A stretch of DNA of 64,000 nucleotides from Paracoccus versutus (GTDB lineage Bacteria; Pseudomonadota; Alphaproteobacteria; Rhodobacterales; Rhodobacteraceae), in assembly GCF_000763885.1 (NCBI RefSeq), contig NZ_JRKO01000012.1, positions 1 through 64,000 on the forward strand. The letters are read 5' to 3'. A program made the position numbers and the translations under genes. Every line of letters starts with the position of its first letter. Position 1 is the stretch's first letter. Of the stretch, positions 8,818 through 17,999 are shown piece by piece. The notes beneath the pieces are model-generated. The model saw nothing but the letters and a program-made list of their open reading frames with translations, was not told the DNA's origin and ran no database searches.

Positions 8818-9464
8818 CAGACGGCCGTCCTGTGTTCAAGGTAACGTCCCAGCGCCGCAAGGCACAGGTTGATCGCCAGGTAGATGCAGGCGGCGGCGAT
8901 ATAGACCTCCAGCGGGCGGAAGGTGGTCGCGGCCTGCGCCTGGCTGGCGCGGGTCAGTTCCAGGATGCCGACGACCGAGACCAGCGAGCTGGCCTTGACC
9001 AGCAGGATCAGCTCGTTGACCAGCGCCGGCAGCGACAGGGTGAAGGCCTGCGGCAGGATCACCCGCATCCAGACGTCGCGCGGGGTCATGCCGATGGCCA
9101 CGGCGGCCTCGGCCTGGCCCCTGGGCAGCGCCGCGATGGCGCCGCGCCAGATCTCCGAGATATAGGCGCTGGCGCAGATGCCCACGGTAACGACCGCCGC
9201 GAAGATCGCCGGCACGTCGATGCCGATCACCGGCAGCGTGTAGTAGAACACCAGCAGCTGCACCAGCAGCGGCACCCCGCGCAGGAAGCTGACCCAGATC
9301 CCGCCAAAGCCGCGCAGGACCGGATAGGGCGACAGCCGCGCCGCGCAGACCAGCGTGCCGATCACCAGCCCCAGCGCGATGCCGAGCCCCGAGATCAGCA
9401 GCGTATAGCGGGCCGCCCAGAACAGCGGCTCGAAACTTTGAAGAAAGACCGGGATCGAAAACAT
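8817..9464 (-). CDS. amino-acid ABC transporter permease (first)
   Basis: Partner permease of the HisMQ/GlnP family (215 aa) with about five membrane segments and the EAA loop (GQAEAAVAIGMTPRDVWMRV). It lies 59 bp downstream of the substrate-binding protein gene and is coupled to the next permease by a TGATG overlap. The pair would form the membrane channel of the importer encoded at 7.4-10.3 kb. Confidence 0.92.
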   Translation of the reverse strand: MFSIPVFLQSFEPLFWAARYTLLISGLGIALGLVIGTLVCAARLSPYPVLRGFGGIWVSFLRGVPLLVQLLVFYYTLPVIGIDVPAIFAAVVTVGICASAYISEIWRGAIAALPRGQAEAAVAIGMTPRDVWMRVILPQAFTLSLPALVNELILLVKASSLVSVVGILELTRASQAQAATTFRPLEVYIAAACIYLAINLCLAALGRYLEHRTAV

Positions 9465-9523
9465 GCGCGCCTCGCCTTGGCCCTTGGGGGAACGGGCGGG
9501 ACCAGGCCCCGCCCGCCAGCGAC

Positions 9524-10342
9524 TTAGTTCGCGGGGACTTCACGGGGCAGTTCGGTATAGCTGCCCAGCCATTTCTCCTGGATCGCCTTGACGCGGCCGT
9601 CATCGGTCATCTTCAGCAGCGCGTCGTTGATGGCCTTGGCAAAGCTTTCGCTGCCTTCCTCCTTGCGCAGCACCCAGGCGAAATAGGTGGGCTGGCCGAA
9701 CTGGGCCGGCTCGAACAGCGCGAAGGTCTCGGGGCGGTTCTTCACCAGATAGGTCAGGTTCGGCAGCGAACCCGCCACCGCGTCCAGACGGCCCGCGGCC
9801 AGGTCGGCATAGGCTTCGTCCGTGGTGCCGTATTCCTTGACGTTCACGCCGCCCAGGCTTTCGCCATAGGCTTGCAGCTGGCGGAACTGCGCGGTCCCCT
9901 GCTGGACGCCGACGGTCTTGCCCTTGATGTCCTCGGGCTTGGCCAGCTCGGTGTTCGAGGCGGCGCGGACCAGCGAGACGGTGGCATCGGCGATCGGCAG
10001 GGTGAAGGTATAGCGCTCCAGCCGCTCGGGGGTGATCGTGACCGGCGCGATCACGATGTCGAACTTGCCGACCTCGAGGCCCGGCAGCTCGGCGGTCCAG
10101 GGGATGTCCTGATAGACCGGCTCGACGCCGATTTCCTTGCTGACCTCGTCGAACAGGTCCTTGGTCATCCCCTCGTAGGTGCCGTTGTTCAGCATGTCGA
10201 AGGGGGCATAGTGCATGTCGGTCGCGGTGACGATCTTGCCGGCGGCCTTGATGTCGTCAAGCTGGTCGGCCGAGGCCGCCGAGCCGAGCGCAAGCGCGGA
10301 AAGCCCGAAGAGCGCGGCCTTGAGGCTGGTGTGGAAGGTCAT
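9524..10342 (-). CDS. amino-acid ABC transporter substrate-binding protein
   Basis: Periplasmic binding protein of the SBP_bac_3 family (272 aa). A Sec signal peptide covers about residues 1-25 (hydrophobic core LKAALFGLSALALGSA, cleavage after ASA). The ligand-binding core includes DMHYAPFDM and the hinge-adjacent FDIVIAPVTITPERLERYTF. It follows hutU by 63 bp with no terminator that I can see, which ties the transporter to histidine degradation. The ligand (histidine, urocanate or related imidazole acid) is inferred from context only. Confidence 0.9.
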   Translation of the reverse strand: MTFHTSLKAALFGLSALALGSAASADQLDDIKAAGKIVTATDMHYAPFDMLNNGTYEGMTKDLFDEVSKEIGVEPVYQDIPWTAELPGLEVGKFDIVIAPVTITPERLERYTFTLPIADATVSLVRAASNTELAKPEDIKGKTVGVQQGTAQFRQLQAYGESLGGVNVKEYGTTDEAYADLAAGRLDAVAGSLPNLTYLVKNRPETFALFEPAQFGQPTYFAWVLRKEEGSESFAKAINDALLKMTDDGRVKAIQEKWLGSYTELPREVPAN

Positions 10343-10405
10343 GTCTGTCTCCTTGTTGGACGGTAGGGGGCGCGGCCCGGTGCGTTGCGGCGCCGCGCCT
10401 ATGGA

Positions 10406-12070
10406 TCAGAGAATGGCGGGCAGATTCAACCCGTGCTCCCGCGCGCAGTCCAGCGCGATCTGATAGCCAGCGTCGGCATGACGCATGACGCCGGTGGCCG
10501 GGTCGTTCCACAGCACGCGGGCCAGGCGCGCATCGGCGTCCTCGGTCCCGTCGCAGCAGATCACCATGCCGGAATGCTGCGAAAAGCCCATGCCCACGCC
10601 GCCGCCATGGTGCAGCGACACCCAGGTCGCCCCCGAGGCGGTGTTCAGCAGCGCATTCAGCAGCGGCCAGTCGGAAACCGCGTCCGAGCCGTCCTGCATC
10701 GCCTCGGTCTCGCGGTTGGGCGAGGCGACCGAGCCCGAGTCGAGATGGTCGCGGCCGATGACGATGGGCGCCTTCAGCTCGCCGTTGCGGACCATCTCGT
10801 TGAAGGCCAGGCCCAGCTTGTGGCGGATGCCGAGGCCGACCCAGCAGATCCGCGCCGGCAGGCCCTGGAAGCTGATGCGCTCGCGCGCCATGTCCAGCCA
10901 GTTGTGCAGATGCGGGTCGTCCACCAGTTCCTTGACCTTCTGGTCGGTCTTGTAGATGTCCTCGGGATCGCCCGACAGCGCCGCCCAGCGGAACGGGCCG
11001 ATGCCCTTGCAGAACAGCGGCCGGATATAGGCCGGCACGAAGCCGGGGAAGGCGAAGGCGCGCTCGAAACCCTCTTCCAGCGCCATCTGGCGGATGTTGT
11101 TGCCGTAATCGACGGTCGGGATGCCCTGGTCGTGGAAGGCCACCATCGCCTCGACCTGCTTGCGCATGGATGCGCGGGCGGCGCGTTCGACGGCCTTGGG
11201 GTCGGTTTCCTGGCGCGCGCGCCATTCGGCCACGGTCCAGCCCAGCGGCAGATAGCCATGAACCGGGTCATGCGCGCTGGTCTGGTCGGTCACGATGTCG
11301 GGGCGCACGCCGCGCTTGACCAGTTCCGGGAACACATCGGCGGCATTGCCGATCAGCGCCACGGATTTCGCCTCGCCGGCCTTGGTCCAGCGGTCGATCA
11401 TCTCCAGCGCTTCATCGAGCGAATGGGTCTTTTCGTCGACATAGCGGGTGCGCAGGCGGAAATCGGCGCGGGTCTCGTCGCATTCGACGGCCAGGCAGCA
11501 GGCCCCGGCCATGACGGCGGCCAGCGGCTGGGCGCCGCCCATGCCGCCAAGCCCGGCGGTCAGGATCCACTTGCCCTTGAGGTTGCCGCCGTAATGCTGG
11601 CGCCCGGCCTCGACGAAGGTCTCGTAGGTGCCCTGCACGATGCCCTGCGACCCGATATAGATCCAGGAACCTGCGGTCATCTGGCCATACATGGCCAGGC
11701 CCTTCTTATCCAGCTCGTTGAAATGGTCCCAGTTCGCCCAATGGGGAACAAGGTTCGAGTTGGCGATCAGCACGCGGGGCGCGTCCTTGTGGGTCTTGAA
11801 CACGCCCACGGGCTTGCCGGACTGCACCAGCAGGGTCTCGTCGGTTTCCAGCTTGCGCAGCGCGTCGACGATCAGGTCGAAATCCTTCCAGGTGCGGGCG
11901 GCGCGGCCGATGCCGCCATAGACCACCAGCTCATGCGGGTTCTCGGCCACGTCGGGATGCAGGTTGTTCATCAGCATCCGCATCGGCGCCTCGGTCAGCC
12001 AGCTTTTCGCGGTGATCTCGGTTCCGGTGGGCGGGAAGATGTCGCGGGTGTTGTGACGGGGATTGTCCAT
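10406..12070 (-). CDS. hutU: urocanate hydratase (urocanase)
   Basis: Second step of histidine breakdown: urocanate + H2O to 4-imidazolone-5-propionate, using tightly bound NAD+ as electrophile. The 554-aa length is right for the family. Conserved segments include the N-terminal [16 protein letters not shown], the NAD-binding [15 protein letters not shown], and [17 protein letters not shown] near the C-terminus. It starts 12 bp after the acyl-CoA dehydrogenase stop, so it is co-transcribed with hutI-hutH-hutG-CoA transferase-dehydrogenase, and is followed by the ABC importer. Confidence 0.97.
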   Translation of the reverse strand: MDNPRHNTRDIFPPTGTEITAKSWLTEAPMRMLMNNLHPDVAENPHELVVYGGIGRAARTWKDFDLIVDALRKLETDETLLVQSGKPVGVFKTHKDAPRVLIANSNLVPHWANWDHFNELDKKGLAMYGQMTAGSWIYIGSQGIVQGTYETFVEAGRQHYGGNLKGKWILTAGLGGMGGAQPLAAVMAGACCLAVECDETRADFRLRTRYVDEKTHSLDEALEMIDRWTKAGEAKSVALIGNAADVFPELVKRGVRPDIVTDQTSAHDPVHGYLPLGWTVAEWRARQETDPKAVERAARASMRKQVEAMVAFHDQGIPTVDYGNNIRQMALEEGFERAFAFPGFVPAYIRPLFCKGIGPFRWAALSGDPEDIYKTDQKVKELVDDPHLHNWLDMARERISFQGLPARICWVGLGIRHKLGLAFNEMVRNGELKAPIVIGRDHLDSGSVASPNRETEAMQDGSDAVSDWPLLNALLNTASGATWVSLHHGGGVGMGFSQHSGMVICCDGTEDADARLARVLWNDPATGVMRHADAGYQIALDCAREHGLNLPAIL

Positions 12071-12082
12071 GTCTCTCTCCGT

Positions 12083-13237
12083 TCAGGCCAGCATGTTGCC
12101 GGAAATGATGATGCGTTGGATTTCCGAGGAGCCCTCGTAGATGCGCATGATGCGCAGGTCGCGGGCGATCCTCTCGATGGGGAAGTCGCGGGTGTAGCCA
12201 TAGCCGCCATGCAGCTGCAGCGCGGTGTCGGCGATCCGGCCCGCCGCCTCGCTGGCGGCAAGCTTGGCCATGCTGGAGGCCAGCGAGAAGCGCCCGCCGT
12301 GGTCATGGGCGTGCTGGCGCTGCCGCGCCGCGTCCTGCGACAGCAGCAGGGCCGAGCGATAGGCCAAGCCCATGTCGGCGATCATCCAGCGGATGCCCTG
12401 CCGGTCGGAAAGCCGCTCACCGCCGATCATGCGGTCCTTGGCATAGGCGATGGCGGCGTCCATCGCCGCTTTCGCCAGCCCCAGGCATTGCGCGGCGACC
12501 TCGATGCGGCCGTTGTCCAGGACCTGCATGGCGGTGCGGAAGCCCCTGCCCTCTTCGCCCAAGAGCGCGCCCTCGGGCAGGTGGCAGTCGAGGTTCAGGG
12601 TGAACACATGCCCGCCCTTCAGCCCCATCGTGCGCTCGGCCGCGCCCGGCTCCAGCCCCGGCGTGCCCTTGGGCAGGATGAAGGCCGAGATGCCCCTATG
12701 CGCCTTCTCGGGATCGGTCACGGCATAGACGACGATGAAATCCGCCACGCCGCCGTTCGAGATGAAGCATTTCGTGCCCTTCAGGTGCCAGCCGCTCTCG
12801 GTCCGGCGGGCGCGGGTCTTCATGTCGGCGGGGTCGGAACCGGCGGTGGGCTCGGTCAGGGCGAAGGCCCCCAGCGCCTCGCCCGCCGCGGCTTTCGGCA
12901 GCCATTCCTGTTTCTGCGCCTCGGTCCCGCCCAGCAGGATCGAATCGGTCGCCAGGTAATGCGCCGTGAGCGCCGAGGCGGTCGAGCCGCAGGCCCCCGC
13001 CACGATGGCGACCGCGCGCAAAAGCGCCGGGGCCGAAATGCCGCTGCCGCCATGTTCCTCGGGCAGGTTCGCGCCCATCATCCCGGCCTCGCCCAGCACG
13101 GCAAGCTGGTCGTGGACGAAAGCCGAGGTCTCGTCGGTTTCCGCCGCCTTGGGCGCGATCCGCTCGGCGCAGATACGCTCCAGCACGTCGCAGAACAGCC
13201 GTTCCTCCTCGGCCAGCATGCGCCAGTCGTCGCTCAT
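12083..13237 (-). CDS. acyl-CoA dehydrogenase embedded in the hut operon
   Basis: FAD-dependent acyl-CoA dehydrogenase (384 aa) that would introduce an alpha,beta double bond into an acyl-CoA. FAD/substrate signature AFALTEPTAGSDPADMKT is near 130-150, and the C-terminal LHGGYGYTRDFPIER and IYEGSSEIQR supply the FAD contacts and the expected catalytic base, Glu368 (equivalent to Glu376 of medium-chain enzymes). Its ATG overlaps the stop of the CoA-transferase gene (ATGA) and it is followed 12 bp later by hutU. This is not a canonical hut gene. Inference: it may oxidise imidazolepropionyl-CoA to urocanyl-CoA. A branched-chain or short-chain acyl-CoA is the alternative. Confidence 0.92.
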   Translation of the reverse strand: MSDDWRMLAEEERLFCDVLERICAERIAPKAAETDETSAFVHDQLAVLGEAGMMGANLPEEHGGSGISAPALLRAVAIVAGACGSTASALTAHYLATDSILLGGTEAQKQEWLPKAAAGEALGAFALTEPTAGSDPADMKTRARRTESGWHLKGTKCFISNGGVADFIVVYAVTDPEKAHRGISAFILPKGTPGLEPGAAERTMGLKGGHVFTLNLDCHLPEGALLGEEGRGFRTAMQVLDNGRIEVAAQCLGLAKAAMDAAIAYAKDRMIGGERLSDRQGIRWMIADMGLAYRSALLLSQDAARQRQHAHDHGGRFSLASSMAKLAASEAAGRIADTALQLHGGYGYTRDFPIERIARDLRIMRIYEGSSEIQRIIISGNMLA

Positions 13238-14382
13238 GCGGTCTCCTCCAATCCGAATGCGCGCAGGATGGCGGCGCGGTCGCCGCCAAGGCGCGGGGCC
13301 GAGGTCTCGGCCACGGGTTTCTCTGCATCGAAGCGCACCGGCTGGCCGACGGTCGGCGCCAGCCCCAGCACCGGATGCGGCAGGCGGCTGACCAGCCCGC
13401 GCGTCAGCGCATGCTCGTTGCCCGCCGCCTGGGCGATGTCCCAGATCGGCGCGGCAGGCAGCCCGGCGCCGGCCAGCGCGGCGACGGCTTCCTCGGTGGT
13501 CAGCCGGCGCGACCAGCTCTCGATCAGGCGCTTGAGGTCCGGCTCATGCGCGGTGCGGCTTTCGTCGCTGGCAAAGCGCGGGTCGCCGGCGGCCTCGGGC
13601 GCGCCGATCAGCGTGGCGAGCGTGGCGAACTGGCGCGGGTTCAGGACCGCGATCACCACCTGCCCGTCCTGCGTCGCAAAGCAACCGAAGGGGGTGGACA
13701 GGGGATGGCGGTTGCCCACCCGCTGCGGCAACTGGCCGGCATAGAGATGCAGCGCATGGCTGGTGGTCAGCATGGAAAACAGCGCGTCATACATGGCCAC
13801 GTCCAGCGTGGCGCCCTGCCCGGTGGCGTTGCGGTTGACCAGCGCCGCCATGACCGCCCAGCTGCCGAACAGGCCGGCGATCAGGTCGGCCATGCTTTCG
13901 CCGGTCTTCAGCGGCGCGCCGCCTTCCTCGCCGGTGCCGGCCATCAGCCCGGACATGGCCTGCACCACTAGGTCATAGGCCGGCAGGTCGCGGAACGGCC
14001 CCTGCTGGCCGAAGCCCGAGATCGAGCAATAGACCAGCCGCGGATTTTCCGCCCGCAGCGCCTCGGCCCCCAGGCCCAGGCGGGCGGCGACGCCGGGGCG
14101 GAAGTTCTCGACCACCACGTCGACGCGCGCGGCGATGGCCTTGGCCAGCGCCAGGTCGGCGGGATCCTTCAGGTCCAGGACCAGGCTCTGCTTGCCGCGG
14201 TTGTTCAGCGTGAAAAGCGCGCTTTCGCCGTCCTTGAACGGGCCGATATGGCGGTAGTCGTCGCCAGCGGGAGGCTCCAGCTTGATGACCTCGGCCCCCA
14301 GGTCGGCCAGAAGCGCGGTGCAATAGGGCCCCGCCAGCACGCGGGACAGGTCCAGCACCCTGATGCCTTGCAGCGGCTTCAT
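13234..14382 (-). CDS. class III CoA-transferase (CaiB/BaiF family) embedded in the hut operon
   Basis: Family III CoA-transferase (382 aa), which moves CoA between carboxylic acids. The N-terminal VLDLSRVLAGPYCTALLADL and VVVENFRPGVAARLGL motifs are typical, and the catalytic Asp is Asp137 in PAYDLVVQA, matching Asp169 of formyl-CoA transferase. Its start overlaps the hutG stop (ATGA), and its stop overlaps the start of the dehydrogenase (ATGA), so it is translationally coupled on both sides. It is not part of textbook hut operons; with the dehydrogenase it looks like a module for activating a saturated acid. Substrate unknown. Confidence 0.92.
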   Translation of the reverse strand: MKPLQGIRVLDLSRVLAGPYCTALLADLGAEVIKLEPPAGDDYRHIGPFKDGESALFTLNNRGKQSLVLDLKDPADLALAKAIAARVDVVVENFRPGVAARLGLGAEALRAENPRLVYCSISGFGQQGPFRDLPAYDLVVQAMSGLMAGTGEEGGAPLKTGESMADLIAGLFGSWAVMAALVNRNATGQGATLDVAMYDALFSMLTTSHALHLYAGQLPQRVGNRHPLSTPFGCFATQDGQVVIAVLNPRQFATLATLIGAPEAAGDPRFASDESRTAHEPDLKRLIESWSRRLTTEEAVAALAGAGLPAAPIWDIAQAAGNEHALTRGLVSRLPHPVLGLAPTVGQPVRFDAEKPVAETSAPRLGGDRAAILRAFGLEETA

Positions 14383-15170
14383 GCCCGCAACTCCGGCGCC
14401 AGCGCGGCAAGGCGCTCCAGGATCGCCTTCAGCGTCGCGCGCAGGGTTTCGGCCTTGGCCTCGTCATAGGCAAAGGGCGGGGCCTCGGTCTCCAGATGCG
14501 TCGCCTGCGCCAGTTCCATCTGGATCGCGTGGACGCCCTGTCCGGGCTGGCCGTAATGCCGCGTCGTCCAGCCGCCCTTGAAGCGCCCGTTCAGAACATG
14601 GGTCCGGCCCGTCGCGGCTGCGACCTCCTGCGTGGCGGCCTCGATGGCCGGCGCGCAGGAGCGCCCGCCGTTGGTGCCGATGTTGAAATCCGGCAGCACG
14701 CCGTCGAACAGGAACGGGATCACCGAGCGGATCGAGTGGCAGTCGTAAAGGATCGCCACCCCGTGACGCGCCCGCACCCGTTCGATCTCGGCGGCCAGCG
14801 CCGCGTGATAGGGGGCGTGGAAACGCGCCTTGCGCTCGGCGATGTCCTCGGCCGCGGGTTCGGTTTCCCAGATCGGCTCGCCGTCGAAATCGGTCAGCGG
14901 CACCAGTCCGGTGGTGTTCTGGCCGGGATAGAGGCTCGCGTCGTCCGGCCCGCGATTGGCGTCGATGACATAGCGGTGGAAGGTCGCGCGCACCGTGGTC
15001 GCGCCGGGCAGAAGCCCGTCATAGAGCCGATGAATATGCCAGTCGGTATCGGCCAGCACCTGCCCGCGCGGGTTCAGCCGGGCGCGGATGTCGTCGGGCA
15101 GCCAGGTTCCGGTATGCGGCAGGCCCAGGATGACCGGGCTGTCGCCCTGCGCGACTTCGACGGGGTTCAC
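14379..15170 (-). CDS. hutG: N-formylglutamate deformylase (N-formylglutamate amidohydrolase)
   Basis: Last step of the five-step histidine route: N-formyl-glutamate to glutamate plus formate, a metal-dependent hydrolase of the FGase family. The 263-aa product has [13 protein letters not shown] at the start, [15 protein letters not shown], and [14 protein letters not shown] with likely metal-binding His/Asp residues. GTG 15170 is chosen because it gives a GTGA overlap with the hutH stop and the normal N-terminus. Together with hutF it shows that the HutF/HutG branch is used rather than direct formiminoglutamase. Confidence 0.94.
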   Translation of the reverse strand: MNPVEVAQGDSPVILGLPHTGTWLPDDIRARLNPRGQVLADTDWHIHRLYDGLLPGATTVRATFHRYVIDANRGPDDASLYPGQNTTGLVPLTDFDGEPIWETEPAAEDIAERKARFHAPYHAALAAEIERVRARHGVAILYDCHSIRSVIPFLFDGVLPDFNIGTNGGRSCAPAIEAATQEVAAATGRTHVLNGRFKGGWTTRHYGQPGQGVHAIQMELAQATHLETEAPPFAYDEAKAETLRATLKAILERLAALAPELRA

Positions 15171-16708
15171 GGCCGCACCTCGTCCAGCAGGCTGGCGGGG
15201 ACGGCGCCGACCAGCACGCCCTCGCGCACCAGCCGGGCGGATTCGGCCAGGTCGGGGGCAAGGTAGCGGTCCTGTTCCAGCGCCGGCACCGTCTGGCGCA
15301 GCGCGGCGATCACCGCCTGCAACGGGGCCGAGGTCGCCAGCGGCGCGCGGAACTCGACGCCCGCGCTGGCGCAAAGCGCCTCGATGCCCAGGATCTGCGC
15401 CAGGTTCGCGTTCATCCGCTTCAGCCGCCGCGCGCCATGCGCGGCCATGGAGACGTGATCCTCCTGGTTGGCCGAGGTCGGCGTCGAATCGGTGCTGCAC
15501 GGCGTCGCCAGGTGCTTGTTCTCGCTCATCAGCGCCGCGCTGGTCACTTCCGCGATCATCAGCCCCGAGTTCAGCCCCGGATCGGGGGTCAGGAAGGGCG
15601 GCAGGTCATGGCTCAGCGCCGGATCGACCATCAGCGCGATGCGGCGCTGGGAAATGGCGCCGATCTCGGCGATGGCCAGCGCGATCTGGTCGGCGGCGAA
15701 GGCCACCGGCTCGGCATGGAAATTCCCGCCCGAGACGATGCGGTCGGCCCCGACCAGCACCAGCGGGTTGTCGGTCGCGGCGTTCGATTCGATCTCCAGC
15801 GTGCGCGCGGCCTGCCACAGCAGGTCGATGCAGGCCCCCGTCACTTGCGGCTGGCAGCGGATGCAATAGGGATCCTGGACGCGGGTATCGCCGATCCGGT
15901 GGCTTTCGCGGATCTCGGACCCCTCCATCAGCGCCCGGATGGCACGGGCGGCGGCGATCTGGCCGCGATGGCCGCGCAGGGTATGGATCTCGTCCAGGAA
16001 GGGCGCGGTCGAGCCCATGATGGCATCGGTCGAAAGCGAAGACGTGACCAGCGCCGCGCGGGCACTGGCAAAAGCCTCGAAAAGCCCCGCCAAGGCGAAG
16101 GCGGTCGAGACCTGGGTGCCGTTGATCAGCGCCAGCCCCTCCTTGGCGGCCAGCACCACGGGCGAAAGCCCCGCGGCCGCCAGCGCCTCGGCCGAGGGCA
16201 TCTCGCGGCCGTCATAAACCGCCCGACCCTCGCCCAGCATGGCGGCGGCCATATGCGCCAAGGGCGCCAGGTCGCCCGAGGCGCCGACCGATCCCTGCGC
16301 CGGGATCACCGGCAACACGCCGCGCGCCAGCATGTCCTCGATCAGCTGGGTCACCTCGGGACGCACGCCCGAGGCGCCGCGGCCCAGCGACAGAAGCTTC
16401 AGCACCATGATCAGGCGCACGGTTTCCGGCTCGACCGACTCGCCCACGCCGCAGCAATGCGACAGGATCAGGTTGCGTTGCAGCGTGGCGGTATCCCGCG
16501 CCGCGATCTTGATCGAGGCAAGCTTGCCGAAGCCGGTGTTCACGCCATAGACCGGCGCCTCGCCATTGGCGGCGGCGGCGATGCGGGCGGCGGATTCGGC
16601 GATGCCGGGACGGGCGCTGTCGGCCAGGCGCACGGCCAGGCCCTTGCGCCAGACCTGCTCAAGCTCGGCCAGGGTGGTTTCACCGGGGGTAAGGATCAGT
16701 TCAGACAA
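15167..16708 (-). CDS. hutH: histidine ammonia-lyase (histidase)
   Basis: First step of histidine breakdown: L-histidine to trans-urocanate plus ammonia. The self-forming MIO prosthetic group arises from Ala143-Ser144-Gly145 in [14 protein letters not shown], at the same place as in characterised enzymes. The start is TTG 16708: GGAGG lies 5 bp upstream and the frame overlaps the hutI stop by 8 bp. An ATG at 16732 in the same frame lacks a ribosome site and would add an unusual N-terminus. 513 aa from the TTG is the normal length. Confidence 0.96.
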   Translation of the reverse strand: MSELILTPGETTLAELEQVWRKGLAVRLADSARPGIAESAARIAAAANGEAPVYGVNTGFGKLASIKIAARDTATLQRNLILSHCCGVGESVEPETVRLIMVLKLLSLGRGASGVRPEVTQLIEDMLARGVLPVIPAQGSVGASGDLAPLAHMAAAMLGEGRAVYDGREMPSAEALAAAGLSPVVLAAKEGLALINGTQVSTAFALAGLFEAFASARAALVTSSLSTDAIMGSTAPFLDEIHTLRGHRGQIAAARAIRALMEGSEIRESHRIGDTRVQDPYCIRCQPQVTGACIDLLWQAARTLEIESNAATDNPLVLVGADRIVSGGNFHAEPVAFAADQIALAIAEIGAISQRRIALMVDPALSHDLPPFLTPDPGLNSGLMIAEVTSAALMSENKHLATPCSTDSTPTSANQEDHVSMAAHGARRLKRMNANLAQILGIEALCASAGVEFRAPLATSAPLQAVIAALRQTVPALEQDRYLAPDLAESARLVREGVLVGAVPASLLDEVRP

Positions 16709-17903
16709 ATTCGCCTCCGACGATGCGGGCATGAAGGGGGTTGAAGCCGATGCGATAGGTCAGCTCGGCCGGGTGGCGGATGTCCCAGACCGCCAGATCG
16801 GCGCGCATGCCGGGTGCCAGCCGGCCGCGATCCGCCAGGCCCAGCGCGCGGGCGGCGTGGCGCGTGACGCCGGCCAGGCATTCCGAGGGCGTCATGCGAA
16901 ACAGCGTCGCGCCCATGTTCATGGTCAGCAGAAGCGAGGTCAGCGGCGAGGTGCCGGGGTTGCAATCCGTGGCCAGCGCGATCGGCACGCCGGCCTCGCG
17001 CAAGGCACCCATCGGCGGATATTGCGTCTCGCGCAGCGTATAGAAGGCGCCGGGCAGCAGCACCGCCACGGTGCCCGCGGCCGCCATGGCCTCGATCCCG
17101 TCCTGGCCCAGATATTCCAGGTGATCCGCCGAGAGCGCCCCGTGCCGCGCCGCCATGGCCGCGCCGCCCAGGTCGGAAAGCTGCTCGGCATGCAGCTTGA
17201 CCGGCAGGCCCAGCCCGGCCGCATGGTCGAAGATGCCGGCCATTTCCTCGCGCGTGAACGCGATGCCCTCGCAGAACCCGTCCACCGCGTCGATCAGCCC
17301 CTCGGCATGGCCGCGCCGCATCCCGGCGACCACCACCTCGCGGATATAGCCCGCGCGGTCGTCCTTATATTCCGGCGGCAAGGCATGGGCGGCCAGCCAG
17401 GTCGTGCGAACCGTCACGGGACGCGCCTGCCCGATGCGGCGGGCGACGCGCAGCATCTTCAGCTCGCTGTCCACGTCCAGCCCGTAGCCCGACTTGATCT
17501 CCAGCGTGGTCACGCCCTCGGCCAGCAGCGTATCGACGCGCGGCAGGGCGGATGCCAGCAGCGCCTCTTCATCCGCCTCGCGGGTGGCGCGGACGCTCGA
17601 CAGGATGCCGCCGCCGGCGCGGGCGATTTCCTCATACGAGGCGCCTTCCAGCCGCATCTCGAACTCGCGGGCGCGGTCGCCGCCGAAGACGATATGGGTG
17701 TGGCAGTCGATCAGCCCCGGCGTCACCAGCCGCCCGCCCAGGTCATGCCGCGTCGCATCGGCATAATGCGCGGGCAGATCCGATTCGGCGCCGATCCAAG
17801 CGATTCGCCCGGCCTCGATCACCAGCGCCCCCTGCTCGATCAGGCCGTAACCACCTGATTCTTCGTCCATCGTGACAAGCTGGGCGTGGTGGAGAAGCTG
17901 CAT
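16701..17903 (-). CDS. hutI: imidazolonepropionase
   Basis: Third step: hydrolysis of 4-imidazolone-5-propionate to N-formimino-L-glutamate. A 400-aa amidohydrolase-superfamily enzyme with the metal ligands in [18 protein letters not shown], the mid-chain [13 protein letters not shown], and [15 protein letters not shown] near the C-terminal third. It is the first gene of the minus-strand hut operon and is divergent from hutF, with 96 bp between starts that carry the likely HutC operator. Its 3' end overlaps hutH. Confidence 0.96.
   Translation of the reverse strand: MQLLHHAQLVTMDEESGGYGLIEQGALVIEAGRIAWIGAESDLPAHYADATRHDLGGRLVTPGLIDCHTHIVFGGDRAREFEMRLEGASYEEIARAGGGILSSVRATREADEEALLASALPRVDTLLAEGVTTLEIKSGYGLDVDSELKMLRVARRIGQARPVTVRTTWLAAHALPPEYKDDRAGYIREVVVAGMRRGHAEGLIDAVDGFCEGIAFTREEMAGIFDHAAGLGLPVKLHAEQLSDLGGAAMAARHGALSADHLEYLGQDGIEAMAAAGTVAVLLPGAFYTLRETQYPPMGALREAGVPIALATDCNPGTSPLTSLLLTMNMGATLFRMTPSECLAGVTRHAARALGLADRGRLAPGMRADLAVWDIRHPAELTYRIGFNPLHARIVGGEFV
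16706..16718 (-). promoter_or_regulatory. ribosome binding site and TTG start of hutH
   Basis: On the minus strand GGAGG (16718-16714) is followed after CGAAT by TTG (16708-16706). The site lies within the last codons of hutI, so hutH translation is coupled to hutI. It decides the start in favour of TTG over the upstream ATG at 16732. Confidence 0.7.
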
Positions 17904-17935
17904 CGGATCGCATCCCGGATTGATTTCTCGGTCGT

Positions 17936-17977
17936 TCTATGTCTAAACTTATTTCATCTCTATGTCTAAACTTATTT
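17936..17977. promoter_or_regulatory. two 19-bp direct repeats between hutI and hutF, probable HutC operator
   Basis: TCTATGTCTAAACTTATTT occurs at 17936-17954 and again, identical, at 17959-17977, with starts 23 bp apart (about two helical turns). Each copy contains an imperfect palindrome, TATGTCTAAACTTA, of the size expected for a GntR/HutC dimer. The repeats occupy the only non-coding DNA between the divergent hutI and hutF genes and are much richer in AT than their surroundings. Binding by HutC (gene at 19.4 kb) with release by urocanate is inferred from known HutC systems. Confidence 0.75.
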
Positions 17978-17999
17978 TGGCACAAAGAAGGGCGACGGG

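Noticed and set aside
10385..13744. Very long plus-strand open frame (over 1100 codons) opposite hutU and the dehydrogenase
   Set aside because: Arg/His/Gln-rich antisense of clear genes; a common effect of high third-position GC. No family features.
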